DNA from: Lactifluus volemus
Taxonomy: Eukaryota > Basidiomycota > Agaricomycetes > Russulales > Russulaceae
NCBI GenBank assembly: GCA_022376515.1
Contig: WTXI01000079.1
Span: 62,001-126,000, forward strand
DNA: 64,000 nt
Direction: 5' to 3'
Positions within the stretch are counted from its first letter, which is position 1. Each line of letters begins with the position of its first letter. The translations under genes and the position numbers were made by a program. A model generated the notes under the pieces. The model was not told the DNA's origin, made no database searches, and worked only from the letters and a program-made list of their open reading frames with translations. Of the stretch, positions 45,713 through 58,820 are shown piece after piece.

Positions 45713-46963
45713 ATGGTCCATCAATTCCGTTATCATCCACGCAAGCTGCTATACCTCACTTTTGAACTTACTACCACATTCCTCTTCCGTCTACCGTTCT
45801 GGGTTCTCATTTATGTGCCCAGGACCTTGCGACCACGACAGTCGTGGTCACTCAAAAAATCAATTCTGATCAGGACATTGGACCGTCTAAATGTCGTCCA
45901 GGGAAGGTGGGGTAGAAGAAACTCGTGCATGGCTCTTGGGAAGTGACACAGTTTGTGCAGGACGGACTCATTACAAGTTTTTGGCGATCACTTGACTGTG
46001 TCAGAGGGTCCGGACGTGAAGCATGTCTGGGTTGAGCCCACACCCCAACTAATAAACGCAGAAATTCAAGGCTGTGCCGAAATTGCAAATGTAATGCCTA
46101 GGCCCATTCCTGGATATTGGCTAGACAAAGAAGAAATGGACACGGACATAGGAATGCCACCAAGGCCGGGAGAAAAGGTCGTCTACTCGTTGCACGGCGG
46201 TGCTTTTATCAGACTTTCAGCGAGTCCACACGATATTGCCGCGAACATTGGACGGGGGTTACTCGAACACTGCGACAATGTCCATCGCATATTTGCGATC
46301 GAGTATAGACTGTCAAAGCATGCACCCGACGAGCCTGCCCACCCATTCCCAGCGGCACTACTCGACGCACTAGCCGGCTATGTATATCTGACGAGGACCG
46401 TTGGCTTCTCTCCAGAGAACATCATTATTGAGGGGGATTCTGCCGGGGGGAATCTTGCACTCGCCCTCGTGCGTTATCTTGTGGAGAATACAAGAATTAT
46501 CGATGGATTGCCAGCACCACCCGACGCGCTGCTGTTGCTCTCACCGTGGGTCGACCCGAACGATACAGCAGTGCCTCCGGGCTCACGTGCGAACGCAAAC
46601 ATGGCGTCTGACTACATTGGTCCACCGGAGGGTCCCGTTGCCTTGTATGCGCGACGCGCATTTCTCGGACCGCTTGCGCACGTATCTAATGGACGGTTCA
46701 ACCGGTATGTGGCTCCTGGGTGCGCAGATGCCCGCATGCCACATGTATCGTTTGAAGGATTCCCGCGTACAATGATTGTAGCTGGAGAGGCGGAAGTGTT
46801 GGTGGACCAGATCAACACGTTGGTGGGGCGCATGAAGCATGATTTGGGCGAGAAAGTACGTTATCACGAAGCACGGGATGCCGTTCACGACTTTTTACTT
46901 TTCCCATTCTGCGAACCTGAGCGGACGCTAGCCCTTGACGCCATTGCTACGTGGATAGGATGA
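45713..46963 (+). CDS. Alpha/beta hydrolase fold-3 (HSL-type) protein
   Basis: About 400 residues in two exons. An N-terminal hydrophobic segment (LYLTFELTTTFLFRLPFWVLIYVP) suggests membrane association. A short intron (about 45905-45950) joins VVQGS to LCRTDSLQVFGDHL. The fold-3 features are clear: the HSL-type oxyanion motif LHGGAFIRL, the nucleophile serine in EGDSAGGNLALALV, VLVDQINTL near the acid residue, and the histidine in ARDAVHDFLLFP. VYSLHGG, FAIEYRLSKHAPDEPAHPFPA and LLLLSPWVDPND fit fungal esterases or lipases of this family, such as steryl acetyl hydrolases. The substrate is unknown. The start at 45713 puts the whole hydrophobic segment in frame. It ends 149 bp before the UPF2 ATG. 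Confidence 0.85.
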
Positions 46964-47112
46964 GAATGATAGTTTCCTTTTTGGTGTTATTGGTCCCTTT
47001 TTATTTATTAGTTTTTTTTTTTTTTTCGTTCGCTCATCCTGCAACGTACATACAATAATCCATGTTGGCTTGAATCCCATTTTCTCTTCCGCAGTTTCGT
47101 CTTTACCTTCTC

Positions 47113-50100
47113 ATGGAGCCAGTCATATCCAAAAGTGATGAAGAGAAAGCACGTCATGACAGGCGCGTTCAACTAAAGTCCTTGAACGCACACAGTGGAG
47201 GTACGCCTTCAAACTAAGTGGTTTCGGTAAAGCTTACGGACCCGCTTGTCGGTGTCCTCTCGGATTATGAAGACACAAGCAAGGCCTTGGACTCCTCTAT
47301 GAAGCGGCATACAACCCTCATCAAACGTATACGCCAGTCGATTGGTCTCGACAATCGTGACCAGATACTTAAAGACATTGAGACCCTCACACTCGAAAAG
47401 TATATCGAGGAAATCGCAGGGGCAGTCCCAGAAGGTATCGCGCGGTGCAAACTCGAAAAGGATGTGTGGAGTGCTGCGGAGGTGCGTCACCTCAAATGAC
47501 ACGCGATTCTCCCCCGTCCCGACCCGCATATACGCACACCTCAGGTCATTTCGGCCCTCCATCGGCGCTTTCCTACAGAATTTACACCCGCACTGGTCAC
47601 CGCCCTCGGTAGTGCGCTGGCACCGCCGAACAAGGCAGCGCTTGCCACGATGGCGCCTGAGCAGCGGGAGAAAGAAGACTCGGTGCGTCTCACGCGGCAG
47701 CGGCCGATCCTACGGGTCTGCGCGGAACTTGCGCTGGTGGGTGTGATCCGCGACGCTCCTACACGGAGTGGCGGGGAGTGGATTTTGAAAGCATTACGAG
47801 ACCTAGTATGCTACTTTCGCGATGGATTTGCGCCAGAGTTGGTCTAATTTCCGACAGCTGTCTAATGATCCCTCTCTGTCGTCCTTGCCTCTCCTTACGA
47901 CCTTCCTCAAACCATACGCACGACTTTTTCTCGGTGTCATACCGCCCGCTACCTCGAAGCAAATACCAGCCAACACAGACTCCAGCCTGCTTTCCTCCAA
48001 TACGAGCGACGCGGCCGAGACAGCATTCCCCCCACTCGGCGCGGAAACGGAACAAGACGAGCTTATTGAGAAGGATATCCGCGACCGATTTAAGAGGATG
48101 TGCGAGGGATATTTCGAAAATGTAGCGAAAAAGCTCGTTATAGAACACAAAGTATGTGGAACTATCGAATCTGCGTCAGGTTTGCCGTAGCCTAATAGCC
48201 TTGCAGAGGCTGCAAGAACAGGATCGCCGGAACCACGAGGCGTATATACGTTCGGGAGAGATTTTCGAAGATCGCCAACAAGCATACGAGAAGATGACAA
48301 AGAACTACGAGAAGTTGCTCACGAATTCCCAGACGTACGTGCTCTGCGCTTGCGGATTTCATACCCACCCTCATGTGACCGGTGACTAGGTTATCCGAGC
48401 TGTTGTATCTTCCTATGCCTACACTCCCAACTTCTTCGTCAACGGGGAATTCTATCCAGATCGGCACTAGTACAGGCGCACTTCTCTCTGATGACGCAGA
48501 AGAGGCTGCGTTTGCCGCTCTCGGAGGCAAATGGGAAGACGAGGAAGAGCGCAGGTTCTTTGAAGACATCCAGGACCTGCGAGAGATTGTTCCGAAAAGT
48601 ATTCTTGGAATTGAAGACAGTAAGGATGTTAAAGGACTTGATGAAAACGACGCCGAGGCGAAGAAGAACGCGGAGGACGAGGAAGTAAGGAGACTAGAGG
48701 AGGAGCTTGCAGGTCTTGAAGCTTCGGGCGGTGCGCCGCAGGTAAATGGTAATACAGACTCGCAGGAGGAAGCTGCAGAGGAACAGGAGGATGGGTAAGG
48801 CACTTTTTACTGCTTCGTCAATGTTAGCACTGCTGACTAACGTCTTTTGGTAGTGTGCCCACCCCAACTCCTTCTACTCCGAAGGAGGGCTCGCGACCAG
48901 GCACTCCAACAGTGGCCCCTCAAGGTCCCTCACAACTGCTCACAGCCCTGCTTGCACGTCTACCAGACTGCACAAACCGCACACTTATTGACCAAGCCGC
49001 AGTCGAGTTCGCTTTCCTCAACTCCAAAGCTGCACGCAAACGGTTGGTGAAGGCGAGTGTAACGCTACGTTACCACCGCGTACATGTTGACATGTTTTTC
49101 GGTAGTTCCTCACACAGGTTTCGAAAACGAGAACGGACTTACTGCCACATTACTCGCGGCTTGTGGCTACTCTCAGCAAATATATGCCCGATGTAGGCCA
49201 TGATCTCGTTGCCGCCGTAGGTCTGCACGCCATGCATGCGTGCTACTCTCACAACGTTACAGTTAGACGAAGAGTTCAGATACTTACAGAGGAAGAGAAT
49301 GTTGTAGTAGAACTTGCTGAAGTGCGGCTCAAGGTACAGTACATCACCTCAGCGTCGCGGTCTCGTGTGCTAAGAAAGCGCAGAATATTACGTTCCTGAC
49401 GAATCTGACCAAATTTAGAGTTGTCCCGCCGCATATCATTCTTCATATGTTCAAAGTCTGCATTGACGATTTTTCTGGTACGAATGTCGACAACCTTGCC
49501 CTACTGCTAGAGGGTTGCGGACGCTTCCTCCTTCGGAACGAGGAGACAAAGCAACGATTTAGCACCATGGCGAGTTGAGAAGCAGTATGAGTTGTGGCAT
49601 TGCTAACCTTGTCGCCATGCAGATAGAATTGATGAAGCGCAAACAAAACCTTCTACACCTTGATCAACGTCAAATCATGCTACTTGAGAACGCCTACTAT
49701 CAGGTATGTAGAGTATGCGGACCCAACCTGCAATACGGTGCTTATTGTCGTTCAGGCCAACCCTCCTGAACGTGCACCCCGCCAAGAGAAAGAGCGCACC
49801 CACATAGAACTCTTCATTCGGCATCTTATGTACGATGTTCTCACCAAACGTACCATCGACAAGGTTCTCAAGTTCCTACGCAAACTCGACTGGGACGATT
49901 CAGATACGCGTCGCATACTACACAAAGTCTTCACAAAACCCCACAAACTGCGTTATGGCAATATTGCTCTACTTGCCATCCTCGCTCTTGATCTGCAGCG
50001 ATACCACCCAGAATTCTCAATCGCTGTGGTAGATCAGGTGATGGAAGATATCCGACGCGGACTTGAGCAGAATATATATAGTGCGAACCAGCGAAGGGTT

Positions 50101-51375
50101 GCAGCCGTTAAGTATCTTGGCGAGCTATACATCTATCGCTTGATCAGTTCTGGGCTTATTTTCGACACCCTCTGGGCACTCGTCACATTTGGGCACCGTA
50201 AGTAGCATTCGTGTGGAGCATTATCACAGGAATAACGCAGCCGCACCTTGTTTGTCACAGCCAAGGGCCATCCTCTGCCTCAATTTCCTTGTCCGGTTGA
50301 CATGCCAGACGACTTTTTCCGCGTCCGGCTCGTATGCGTAGTACTCGACACCTGCGGCATGTGCTTTGACCGTGGATCGCAGAAGCGAAAGCTGGACAAC
50401 TTCCTAGTCTTTTTCCAGGTATGTTCTGTCATGATCTACTCTGGGGTAAAGGGTTAAATTACCTCAGTATTACCTCCTGTGCAAAGAATCGATGCCAATG
50501 GACGTTGACTTCATGGTTACGGACTCGTTCGAAGCCATTAGACCAAAAGTGGCTCTGGCAAAGAGTGTAGAAGATGCGGCGATGGCCGTCGATGAGATGT
50601 TTTCCTCCACCGTCCAGTGCACCGGTTGTGGGTCTCTTTGTTTCCAAACCTCCGACGCGAATTCATTCCTACTTAGTTGGCGTTGGCGAAGGCAGCGGCG
50701 AAGATAGTGGTGACGAGGGTGAACGTCCTACTAAAGAAGATGATGAAGATGAAGATGATGACGATATTGGAACTGCCAATTCTCCAGTAGGTCTGTTTCA
50801 TCACAGCAGGCACGCTGTTCTTATGACCTTTCTTAGTTCGATGAGCGAGGCCCCTCTCCAGAACCAACACTCGTCGTGACGTCTTCTCAAGAAAATTTCG
50901 GTCCTAGTGAGGAAGAAGATGCCGATTTCGCGAAAGATCTTGCCAAGCTTGTAACAGACACATCGGCAGAGTCGCGCAAAGTCGATCGGCGCACTGCGCA
51001 AACATTGTGGGAGTCTGCTGTCCTACCACCGGGTATGCGTAAACGGCACGAAGAAGGCGACGTCTCTAGCGAGAGCGCGATTCCCGGAGTCATGAACTTT
51101 ACCATGCTCACAAAACGGGGTAACAAGCAGCAGGTACGGCAGCTAGCGATTCCTTCTGAATCTGCGCTAGCCGTCCAGACGCGTTCAGCACAAGAGCAGG
51201 ACAAGGTTGAACAACAGCATTTGAAGCGCCTTGTGCTTGATTACGAACAACGCGAAGAAGCCGAAGAGATCAAAGGTGGGTCTAACATGTTGACTTTCCG
51301 AGTGACCCAAACTGGAATACTTGTTCAGCCCTTGAAACAAAAAGCCGGCCTATCAAGATTCGTCTAGCTGGATAA
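47113..51375 (+). CDS. UPF2: UPF2, nonsense-mediated decay factor (NMD2)
   Basis: Scaffold of nonsense-mediated mRNA decay that bridges UPF1 and UPF3. About 1,100 residues and more than fifteen exons. MIF4G-1 runs from KALDSSMKRHTTLIKRIRQS through KYIEEIAGAVPEGI and VISALHRRFPTEFTP. MIF4G-2 has LLTALLARLPDCTNRTLIDQ and LDEEFRYLQRK...VTFLTNLTKFRVVPPHIILH with FSGTNVDNLALLLEGCGRFLL. MIF4G-3 has RTHIELFIRHLMYDVL, KVLKFLRKLDW and RRVAAVKYLGELYIYRLISS. An acidic stretch and the UPF1-binding region VMNFTMLTKRGNKQQ follow, ending KSRPIKIRLAG after a last intron at about 51275-51329. One base seems missing near 49297 (LQRK|NVVVELAEVRLK). The intron at about 49571-49621 appears to have a GC donor. The ATG at 47113 begins EPVISKSDEEKARHDRR. 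Confidence 0.93.
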
Positions 51376-52004
51376 ATTCGACCTGCACTGCAAAGATGCC
51401 ACAATGCTATCCTAGCTCTCATCCTCATTTCCTGGCTGACGCATTGTTCTCGCGCCCATGTCAGGCTGCAGAGCACCGAAATTTGCCGGCACCCGCCATC
51501 AGAGGCAGACCGCGCAGATCACCCAACTCGACGTGGTTCTACCACTTCTTGCGTATGCATGACTCTTTTCGATGCTGACTGAGATGCAAAGCCTCAGAAA
51601 AGCTGGGCCATCGGTCGTGACTCACGGCTATACAATGTGCTGCGAGCACGACTCGGGGCTTGGTGCTCTTGTAGCTAATTATATTACTAGTAGTATTCTT
51701 GTCAGTTCTCAGCAAAATAACCGAAACGTTTTGTTTACACCAAAGGAAGTGAGTCCCTGAGGTCGCGGCGCGCTAGAATATGAGGGCGACATAGTGTCTC
51801 GCCGGCTCACGGTAAAATGGATCAGTGTCAATGACCAGCACTCTTACTGTCACTGTTGCACCTGCATTCTTCTACCGTGATCCTTTTCCATACGACCCAC
51901 TGGCGGTCAACCAACGTTAGCGCGGAAAAAGCCGAGAGTGTTGGACGCGTCCGAGTCCGTTACTGCCCACTTCACATTGTACAATCTTGAACTTGCCGGT
52001 GCTT
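51376..52004. other. UPF2/ATRIP-like spacer
   Basis: No gene or RNA was recognised; it should hold the UPF2 terminator and the promoter of the next gene. Confidence 0.4.
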
Positions 52005-55000
52005 ATGCCCACATCGGACGACGAATATGGTTTGGATGACCTCGTACTTGATGACCACGCTCTCGCCGTCCTTGACGCGACCGAAAGAAGCCTTGCTGCC
52101 GTCGTTACGTCAAAGCATCGTCCCAGGTCTTCTCCTGAACAGCAACCCTCCAAGCGGCTCAAGACAGATCACCAGGGGGTCCAACTTCAGGGACAGCCTC
52201 GAGAGAGATCGCTCCCCTCCAACTCGAAGCGGTTAACCAAGGCGACGTTTTCCTTGGAAGATACAGACCTTCCCGAGATCACCATCAGCAACAGCTTTTA
52301 CAGTGGACCGGGTCGATTTTTTGTCGGAAGCCAACAGTCAGAGGCCCCGGAAAGTCCAAATCCACACCAGAACAATTGTGAATCTGTGGGCAATCCCGAT
52401 TCAGACGTCATTTTGTTGTCCGTTTCGACTGAACAACAGATCCATGCTCCTGAAAGGGATACCGTTGCGACACCTAACAATAGCAACTCGAGAATTCCTT
52501 CGCCTCGGCAATCCAGTCTAGTTCCTCAGTTTAGCAGAGAAAGAAACACATCTACAGATGTTCTTCCTAGCTCTGGGAATCATCCCCTCCGTCATTTCAA
52601 GCCTGGTGCCCCATCCACTCGACCCCTCGTCCGAGCGTCATCGTTTAACGATGCGATGCGTGCGGCGCTACGCAACGCTATTTCGGAGGTTGATAGGCCA
52701 GCGCCTCAGTGCGCGTCTTCGACTATGTCATCTGATACCCCCCCACTGTTGTCTGTGCCCCGCGCGTACTCCCAACGCCAGATACCAACCCAAACTCAGG
52801 CCACGACTGATCCTGGGCTAAACCAGTCATCTCGTTCCCAATATATCCAGCAATCTATTCCTCCACGACAGCAGTCGCACCCACCTCGACAGTCCTCATT
52901 ACACGGGCCACACCTAGCAAGAGTATCTGAGATACCGACCCAATGCCAACCCACTCTAAAGGGTGGCAAGGACCCTCTCCAATTGAGCACATGAATGGTT
53001 TTCGGGGTGAACTTGAGTCTCTGAAATCTCAAGTAGAAGAGGTGTGTTCCATCCACATAATTGTCTACCTCTAGCTAACTCCTGTTTGTAGCTCAAAAGG
53101 GAAAATGCAGAACAGCAACAATCCCTTGATCGAGCTTTCTCTGAAAAACGTGACAAGATGGGCGAAGTCGAGATTTTACGTGCAAATCTGCAAAAGGTAG
53201 TGTTTATTGTGTTTGGAAAAAGTTCATGCGACTGAGGGCATGTGTAGATCTCTGCCGCGCATGGCGAGGAGACGGCAAAACTGCGAACGGCAAAAGAAAA
53301 TTTGGAAGCCGCTCAGATTGTAGCACAGAAAAAGCAAGACGCTGAGCTTGAGCGTCTACGTACACAACTGATATTCAAGCAGCACGAATTGCAGGCGTCT
53401 CGTAGGGCCGCACCTCGTACTTCGGCGCCTTCTCAAGTAGTGGGCTCGTCCCAGATACACCGTTCAGATGTTCCAGTGACACATCCCACCGCTCAAAACC
53501 CGTCCCCTCGACGATCAGTGACACTAGCTCCACATCCTCCAAAGGCACATCCACCGCTGCCGGGGTTCGTTAATACTTTTGCTATCCCGCCCCCGAAGAG
53601 GGGCAAAGGAAAAGCTCATATTTACCTGCTTGAAAAGAGCCAGGATGTACATGATGAGAACTGGGAACTGCCTCTACCATCACCATCCAGTAGTCCAACG
53701 AGGGCGCCTCTGCGCACAAAGGCCGATGAACGCATAGAAATGGACAGGGATGAGAGCGACGGGCAGGCTGGCGTTACTACCTATCCAGACGTAGATTACT
53801 GCATGGAGTCTGTGGATGATGCGAGGACACTGGGGCATATCTCTGGTCCTTCAAGATCAGCTAAACCGTTCGACTGGCTGGGCTGGGTGTGTTCTCATCT
53901 GCTTACCCACCCACTCCCAACTCATATTCTAGCAATAGATAAGACAGCTTTTACTCGCTCACGCAACCTCGCCCAGTGCTCCGACTACCATGCAGCTTCT
54001 ACTTGGTCAGCCACTGCTGTACGGAGACCACACAAGCGCCTTCTCCTCGGCCTGTACATCCTTGATGGATGCTGTAGCCGCTAGTCCGGATGGGTACGGC
54101 CCCGTTGCACGCATCATCGCGAATTCCCTCACACAGATAGTGGATACCCTGCTTCGCAATATCCAGGTTAGTTGAAGCTCTTCTCCTATCCCAGTACTAA
54201 ATGCGAACGCAGTTAAAGTCCCTAATCCCCACGCTTAATCTATTGGGTGTCCTCGTGATCTCTCTGCCATCTTTTGCAATAAACTTGCTGAAACCCATCC
54301 ATGGCCCATCACTTCTCCAAACCATTTGTACCATCATTGTCAACCTTTTACAACCATCCGATACCAACAACAAAGAACCCGAGAGAGCTCAGGAACGAGC
54401 GGTTCTACTTGATCTCGCGAGTGAGGTCTTTTGCTTACTTGATGCGGTTATTTATGCCCTTCCTCCTGAGTTTCAACCCGAGTTGAGCCACATGTTCCAT
54501 TTCTCGTCCACGGTCCTGACGCGCTCGTAGGCTTGCTCTCATCCCACAAACTCCAAACGTGCTTGCAACGATGCTCAGTAAATCCCAGCCTACCGCTCTT
54601 CTGGAAAACTCCACTCGCACCCTCTCATATCTCTCCATTCGTTTGTGGATTCCGATCATACATGAATACCGTATGCACTCACACCGTTGTAGGAACTGGC
54701 ATTTTTCGTTCGCTGCTGTCATTTTCCGAAGATACACCGGAGAGCGTCAGAAATTTCACTAACCTACCTCAGGTAGATAGAATGTGCGCTCTGTTGATGG
54801 ACTTGAATCGAACAAGCGCTGAAGTGCGTATTAACATCATTCGTTGAAAGAAACCGTGGTAACGACGCTGTTCATCATACAGGGCAACTCTATTTGCGCG
54901 TCCGTACTCACCACTCTAATCTCGCTTGCGATGGCGCACGAGGATGCTCTGACAATCCTTTCGGAGTCACCTTTTTTTATCCCTTCGCTCGTGGCTCTTC

Positions 55001-55514
55001 TGGCGGAACTCTCCACAGTTTTATGGGAAGAAGACCCGGAGTTGACAAAATCGACGATGCTTCTCTCCCAGTGTGTAACCTCCCTTCTTCCTGCAGATTT
55101 TTCTTTTTGATGGTAATTTGTAGGACGGTAGCTATGGTCGGGCAGGGAATACTCCTCCTTCACTACGTCATCTTTCGCACGCCAAAAGGTCCTGCCAACC
55201 TACGCGGGCGCCTACAGGCAGCGCCACCCCGCCACTTCAACGGCATCGGGCACCAGTTCGTCGTAGCGCTCGGACGACTGAGCTTCGCGGAGCCACCCGA
55301 CGAGGTATCTGCCTCGGATCGCATGCTGCTGGAGCAGCTCGCAGATCCCGCCCGCGACGTGATGGATCTAGTCGTGGCTGGACCTGAGAGCGAGAGCGTC
55401 TGGTCGCTGTTCCAGGAGGAGGACACCAACGATGAGGAGCGAGATGACGATGGGGAGAGGGGCGCCGGCGGACATACATTCGAAGACGATGAAGATGTTG
55501 TGATGGTACTGTAG
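52005..55514 (+). CDS. ATRIP/Rad26/Ddc2-like DNA-damage checkpoint protein
   Basis: Likely the partner that brings the ATR/Rad3 kinase to RPA-coated DNA. Evidence is order and architecture more than strong motifs. An acidic N-terminus DDEYGLDDLVLDDHALAVLD resembles the RPA-binding motif. A long Ser/Gln-rich disordered region follows, then a coiled coil from NGFRGELESLKSQVEE through LKRENAEQQQSLDRAFSEKRD to KQDAELERLRTQLIFKQHEL. A basic segment PPPKRGKGKAH and a long alpha-helical C-terminal half (LLGQPLLYGDHTSAFSSA, LLDLASEVFCLLDAVIYALP, LLENSTRTLSYLSIR, LLHYVIFRTPKG) complete it, with an acidic tail. Frame breaks of one base occur near 52955, 54493 and 54535. The start at 52005 opens PTSDDEYG. 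Other coiled-coil checkpoint proteins cannot be excluded. Confidence 0.55.
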
Positions 55515-56253
55515 GTATGGTACAAGAAGGGAAAGTGCTACAACAAGGCACAGTGTAAAAATCGTGCATGTATCATATGGCATAAACCTAGCCTAACCGG
55601 ACGGTCGGTGTCCTTGGGCATCACAGACACCCAGGCCTGAGGGCACGAACAGTCTGATACAATCCTAGGACGAAGGTGAACTGAGAGGGCCCGAGAAACA
55701 GCAAGGAGCATCACAGAAGCAACCCGAGAGACATTCTCAGCTACAGTACGTATCTGCAAGCTGGGTCGAGGGGAATATTTATCCATGCGGTACCTCTCAG
55801 AGCTGGGGAGTTCCGCATCATGATATATTGTAGCGGGGCACACTTATCGGATACCCTACGTTATAATGGCCCAAGTACTCTATGGACCAGGATCAGCCGG
55901 CTGCCTTGAAAAAAACGGTGAGATGGTCCGTGACTCGTATTGAGGCCCATGAGGGTTAACCAACGGTAAGATTTGTTCCAGCGTCGGCGTCAGTTGCTGC
56001 GTGGGATGCCGTGATGGCCTCGACGTTCGGGGTTGTTCTCGTCAAGAGTTGACTGTCACAAGTTAGGACATGGGATAGTCAGGGTGGAACAGCATGCGAT
56101 TTGAACTCGTACACAATACATGAGGGTTTAAGTTATCACATAATGGTGAAGACAGGACAATTGGTGGAGTACGGAAGAATCATGTTGCAGGTTTGTTGCC
56201 TCTTGCCCCACACGACTCTTCGTGAACTTGGGCTTGACGGTACGATATACACT
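55515..56253. other. Convergent spacer without recognisable gene
   Basis: Between the stops of the ATRIP-like gene (+) and the RING/TRAF gene (-). Short open frames only; nothing else seen. Confidence 0.45.
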
Positions 56254-57835
56254 TTATAGCTTTGTCGTCGATGCTGCCGCAGCGCCAGGGCCAACCCCAA
56301 GCGATGGCGGGTTGAGGAAACGCAGTGGAGGTATCCACCCAGCCCCGGTCGCAGCCAAGGCGTCCATATTTGCACCATTACGTTCCATGAGTACAGCGTG
56401 AAGCTGCATCCACAAGCCAGCGACAACCTGGCGCATCGCTGCTAGTTCGGCCGCATGCGCGTTGGCAGCCATCCGAGACCGCGCATCGTGCGTCTGCAGT
56501 GCGGTGTGGAGCGCACTCAGTGCAGTGGAGAGTGAGCGCCCGCTTGTCGCGGCTGGAGACGGTGGAGCGGCAGCGTCTCCGGAGAGAGGTGGGAAGTAAG
56601 CCGCGAGATCGGAAGGTACAATCCCGGCATGGGGGCCATGTGCAGCATGAGAAGAGATGATGTCAAAGTTGCAGGGATACTTGGGTCTTCGCCCGGGGTT
56701 ATCGACATGTGGGTCAGGACATCCCCCGAGGGTTCGTGGGGTCCGCGCCAGGGATTGGGGGAAGATGAGGGGGGTGGAAACGGGTGAGCCGGGGTTTCAG
56801 AGAAAGGGTGCGACTGTGGAGATTGAGGTGCTGATACTGGATCTGGTAGTATATCGGGACTGTACCAAGGACCAAGGGCACCTCTGATAACTTGAAGTTG
56901 GTGACGAATTACGGTGAGCATGCCCTCAGCGGCATCAAGCCGAGCGCGTAGGCGGGAATTCTCTGTCTGAAGCTCCGTAGTCCGCGAGTCGGAAATACGA
57001 AAGAATCCTTGCAGTCCTGTGTATGGGCACTGAGTTAAATGTGCCTCTGTGAGGGCATGACGTGCACCAGTCCAGCTGCAGCCGTAGGAGGCGTGCTCAC
57101 AAGGTACGATTGCAGCAGGGCAAACTTGGGCATGAGATGACGATTCTGAACTGGCATGCTGGAGATTACAAGAGGGGCACTCAGTTGTTTCCATGGAGCA
57201 CACCCGGTTATGGGCCTAGACGGATTATATAAAACGAGGGGTGGTGGGACTCAAAGACGGGGAATACTTACATCGAGATCGGAAGCCTTCATCTCTATTG
57301 CGCAGTTGGCGCAGACGACAAGACGATGAGGACAGTGGGGATTGTGACCGAGAATATCCTTTCTGAGCGCTTTCATAGAACACTCCACGTCCGGACACGG
57401 TTCTTCGACAAAGAGACAATCGTCTTTCAAGTGTGCGACGAGGAGTTGTCTCTGACACGTAAGTTCGCAACCAGATGGTCGATTGGGACAATCAACGACG
57501 AGTTCGTCTACCATCTGAGGGGGAGAATTAGGAAAAGGAGCGAAGGTATCAAACGAGCACAAACGTGGCGGATGATAGGATTACTTGGTGCCATATTCTT
57601 GGGGGAGAGTGGGGAGCGATCGATAGGACAATAAGGAGAAACTTGGAGAGCAGGGAGAATACAATCGTGACAAAAGGTATGTGCACAAGTTTGACTGGTA
57701 GTTGGGTCTAAGAAGGGCATTCTAAAGAAAAAGGTAAGAAAGTGAGATTAAAAGAGAAGAGAGTGAAAGAACTAACCGACATATACAACATATCAAGTTT
57801 GGATTTAGCGAGTCAGAGTAGATAAAGGTAGACAT
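56254..57835 (-). CDS. RING and TRAF-type zinc finger protein
   Basis: Probable E3 ubiquitin ligase or adaptor, about 450 residues. The first exon STFIYSDSLNPNLICCICR is spliced to MPFLDPTTSQTCAHTFC and HDCILPALQVSPYCPIDRSPL, giving a C3HC4 RING. TRAF-type fingers follow: DCPNRPSGCELTCQRQLLVAH, CLFVEEPCPDVEC, CPHRLVVCANCAIEMK, then CPSCNLQHASSESSSHAQVC and CEHASYGCSWTGARHALTEAH. A coiled coil RTTELQTENSRLRARLDAAE links to a Pro/Ser tail and an Ala-rich end. The frame changes near 56665 by one missing base, between the Pro-rich tail (PGEDPSIP) and SHAAHGPHAGIVPSDLAAY. The TRAF MATH domain is absent. The ATG at 57835 faces the FIT-family ATG, with 17 bp between. Substrate unknown. Confidence 0.75.
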
Positions 57836-57852
57836 CTGTGCTGACCACTCCC

Positions 57853-58701
57853 ATGATCCGTCTCCTTACTCTCATCTTGTTGGCCCTCGTCCTCGCTCAC
57901 GGTACTTGGTACTCACTTATTAATTCTACTTTTCTCAATACTTCAGATCCATTATTGACATCAAAACAACATCACCTTGCTACAACTTATTCCCTCGCCT
58001 CAAAGCGCAGCTTTTTAAATGTCATATTCTTAAAGTGGTCTTGGGCATGGTCCACCGCCGCTTTCCTCCCCCTTTTCTTCACTTCCCCTCTCAGTCGCAC
58101 TCGCAGATTCCTCCAATGGTTCATCGCCACTATCGCATGGTTCACCCTCACCTCCTGGTTCTTCGGCCCAGCTCTTCTCACTCGTCTCACCCTCGCAACC
58201 GGTGGCGAATGCGGCCTTCATATCGGGGACTCCTTCGTTCCCATCTCCACCACCTATTGCTCTGCCGGCCTCCCTGTTACACGTTCGACACACCCTGACC
58301 TTTTCCCCATCGTTTTCATTTTTGATCCCGCAATTGTCGACCCTAACCGGCCCTTCCTCCCCCGACTCCGTCGTGGCCATGACGTATCCGGACACGTCCT
58401 CTTGCTCACTCTTGCCGCCTTATTCTTGGCCGACCAGTTACGTCAAGCACGCTCATCTGCCCGCCTATATGCGCTTATCGCGAGTGGCTCCTTACTATCC
58501 TTATGGGTCTTTTCCCTGTGGATAACGAGTGTCTTTTTCCATTTACCCTCTGAAAAGATATCTGGTTTTGGTACGTTCCAATTATCCCTCTCCCTCCCTT
58601 TGCAACTCACTTTCGCATTTTTTTAGCCTTAGGAATTGCCTGCTTTCTTCTTTCTCAAATACCACTTTGGAAGCCTGTCCACGCAGCGCCAGCGCTCTGA
58701 G
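57853..58701 (+). CDS. FIT-family (fat storage-inducing transmembrane) ER protein
   Basis: Member of the FIT2/Scs3/Yft2 family, ER membrane acyl-CoA diphosphatases needed for lipid droplet and membrane homeostasis. About 260 residues, two exons, several hydrophobic helices (LLTLILLALVLAHGTWYSL, STAAFLPLFFTSPL, QWFIATIAWFTLTSWFFGPALL, HVLLLTLAALFLAD, LYALIASGSLLSLWVFSLW). Family motifs are GGECGLHIGDSFVP, RRGHDVSGHVLLLTL with the first catalytic histidine, and FFHLPSEKISGF with the second. A 57-nt intron after SGF joins ALGIACFLLSQIPLWKPVHA. The start at 57853 (IRLLTLILLALVL) is the first ATG of the reading frame. It is only 17 bp from the divergent RING/TRAF start. Confidence 0.8.
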
Positions 58702-58820
58702 CATGTGTTGCTCCGTCAGCAGTGACACGATGCACTCTAAATGCAACTGTAATTTGACACGTTGTCACTGTCAGTTCGAGTTATATAACAATAGTAATCT
58801 GTCCATGCGAGTCCCAACGC

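Noticed and set aside
51396..51760. Short plus-strand frames after UPF2 as extra UPF2 exons
   Set aside because: UPF2 already ends in the conserved PIKIRLAG followed by TAA at 51373-51375.
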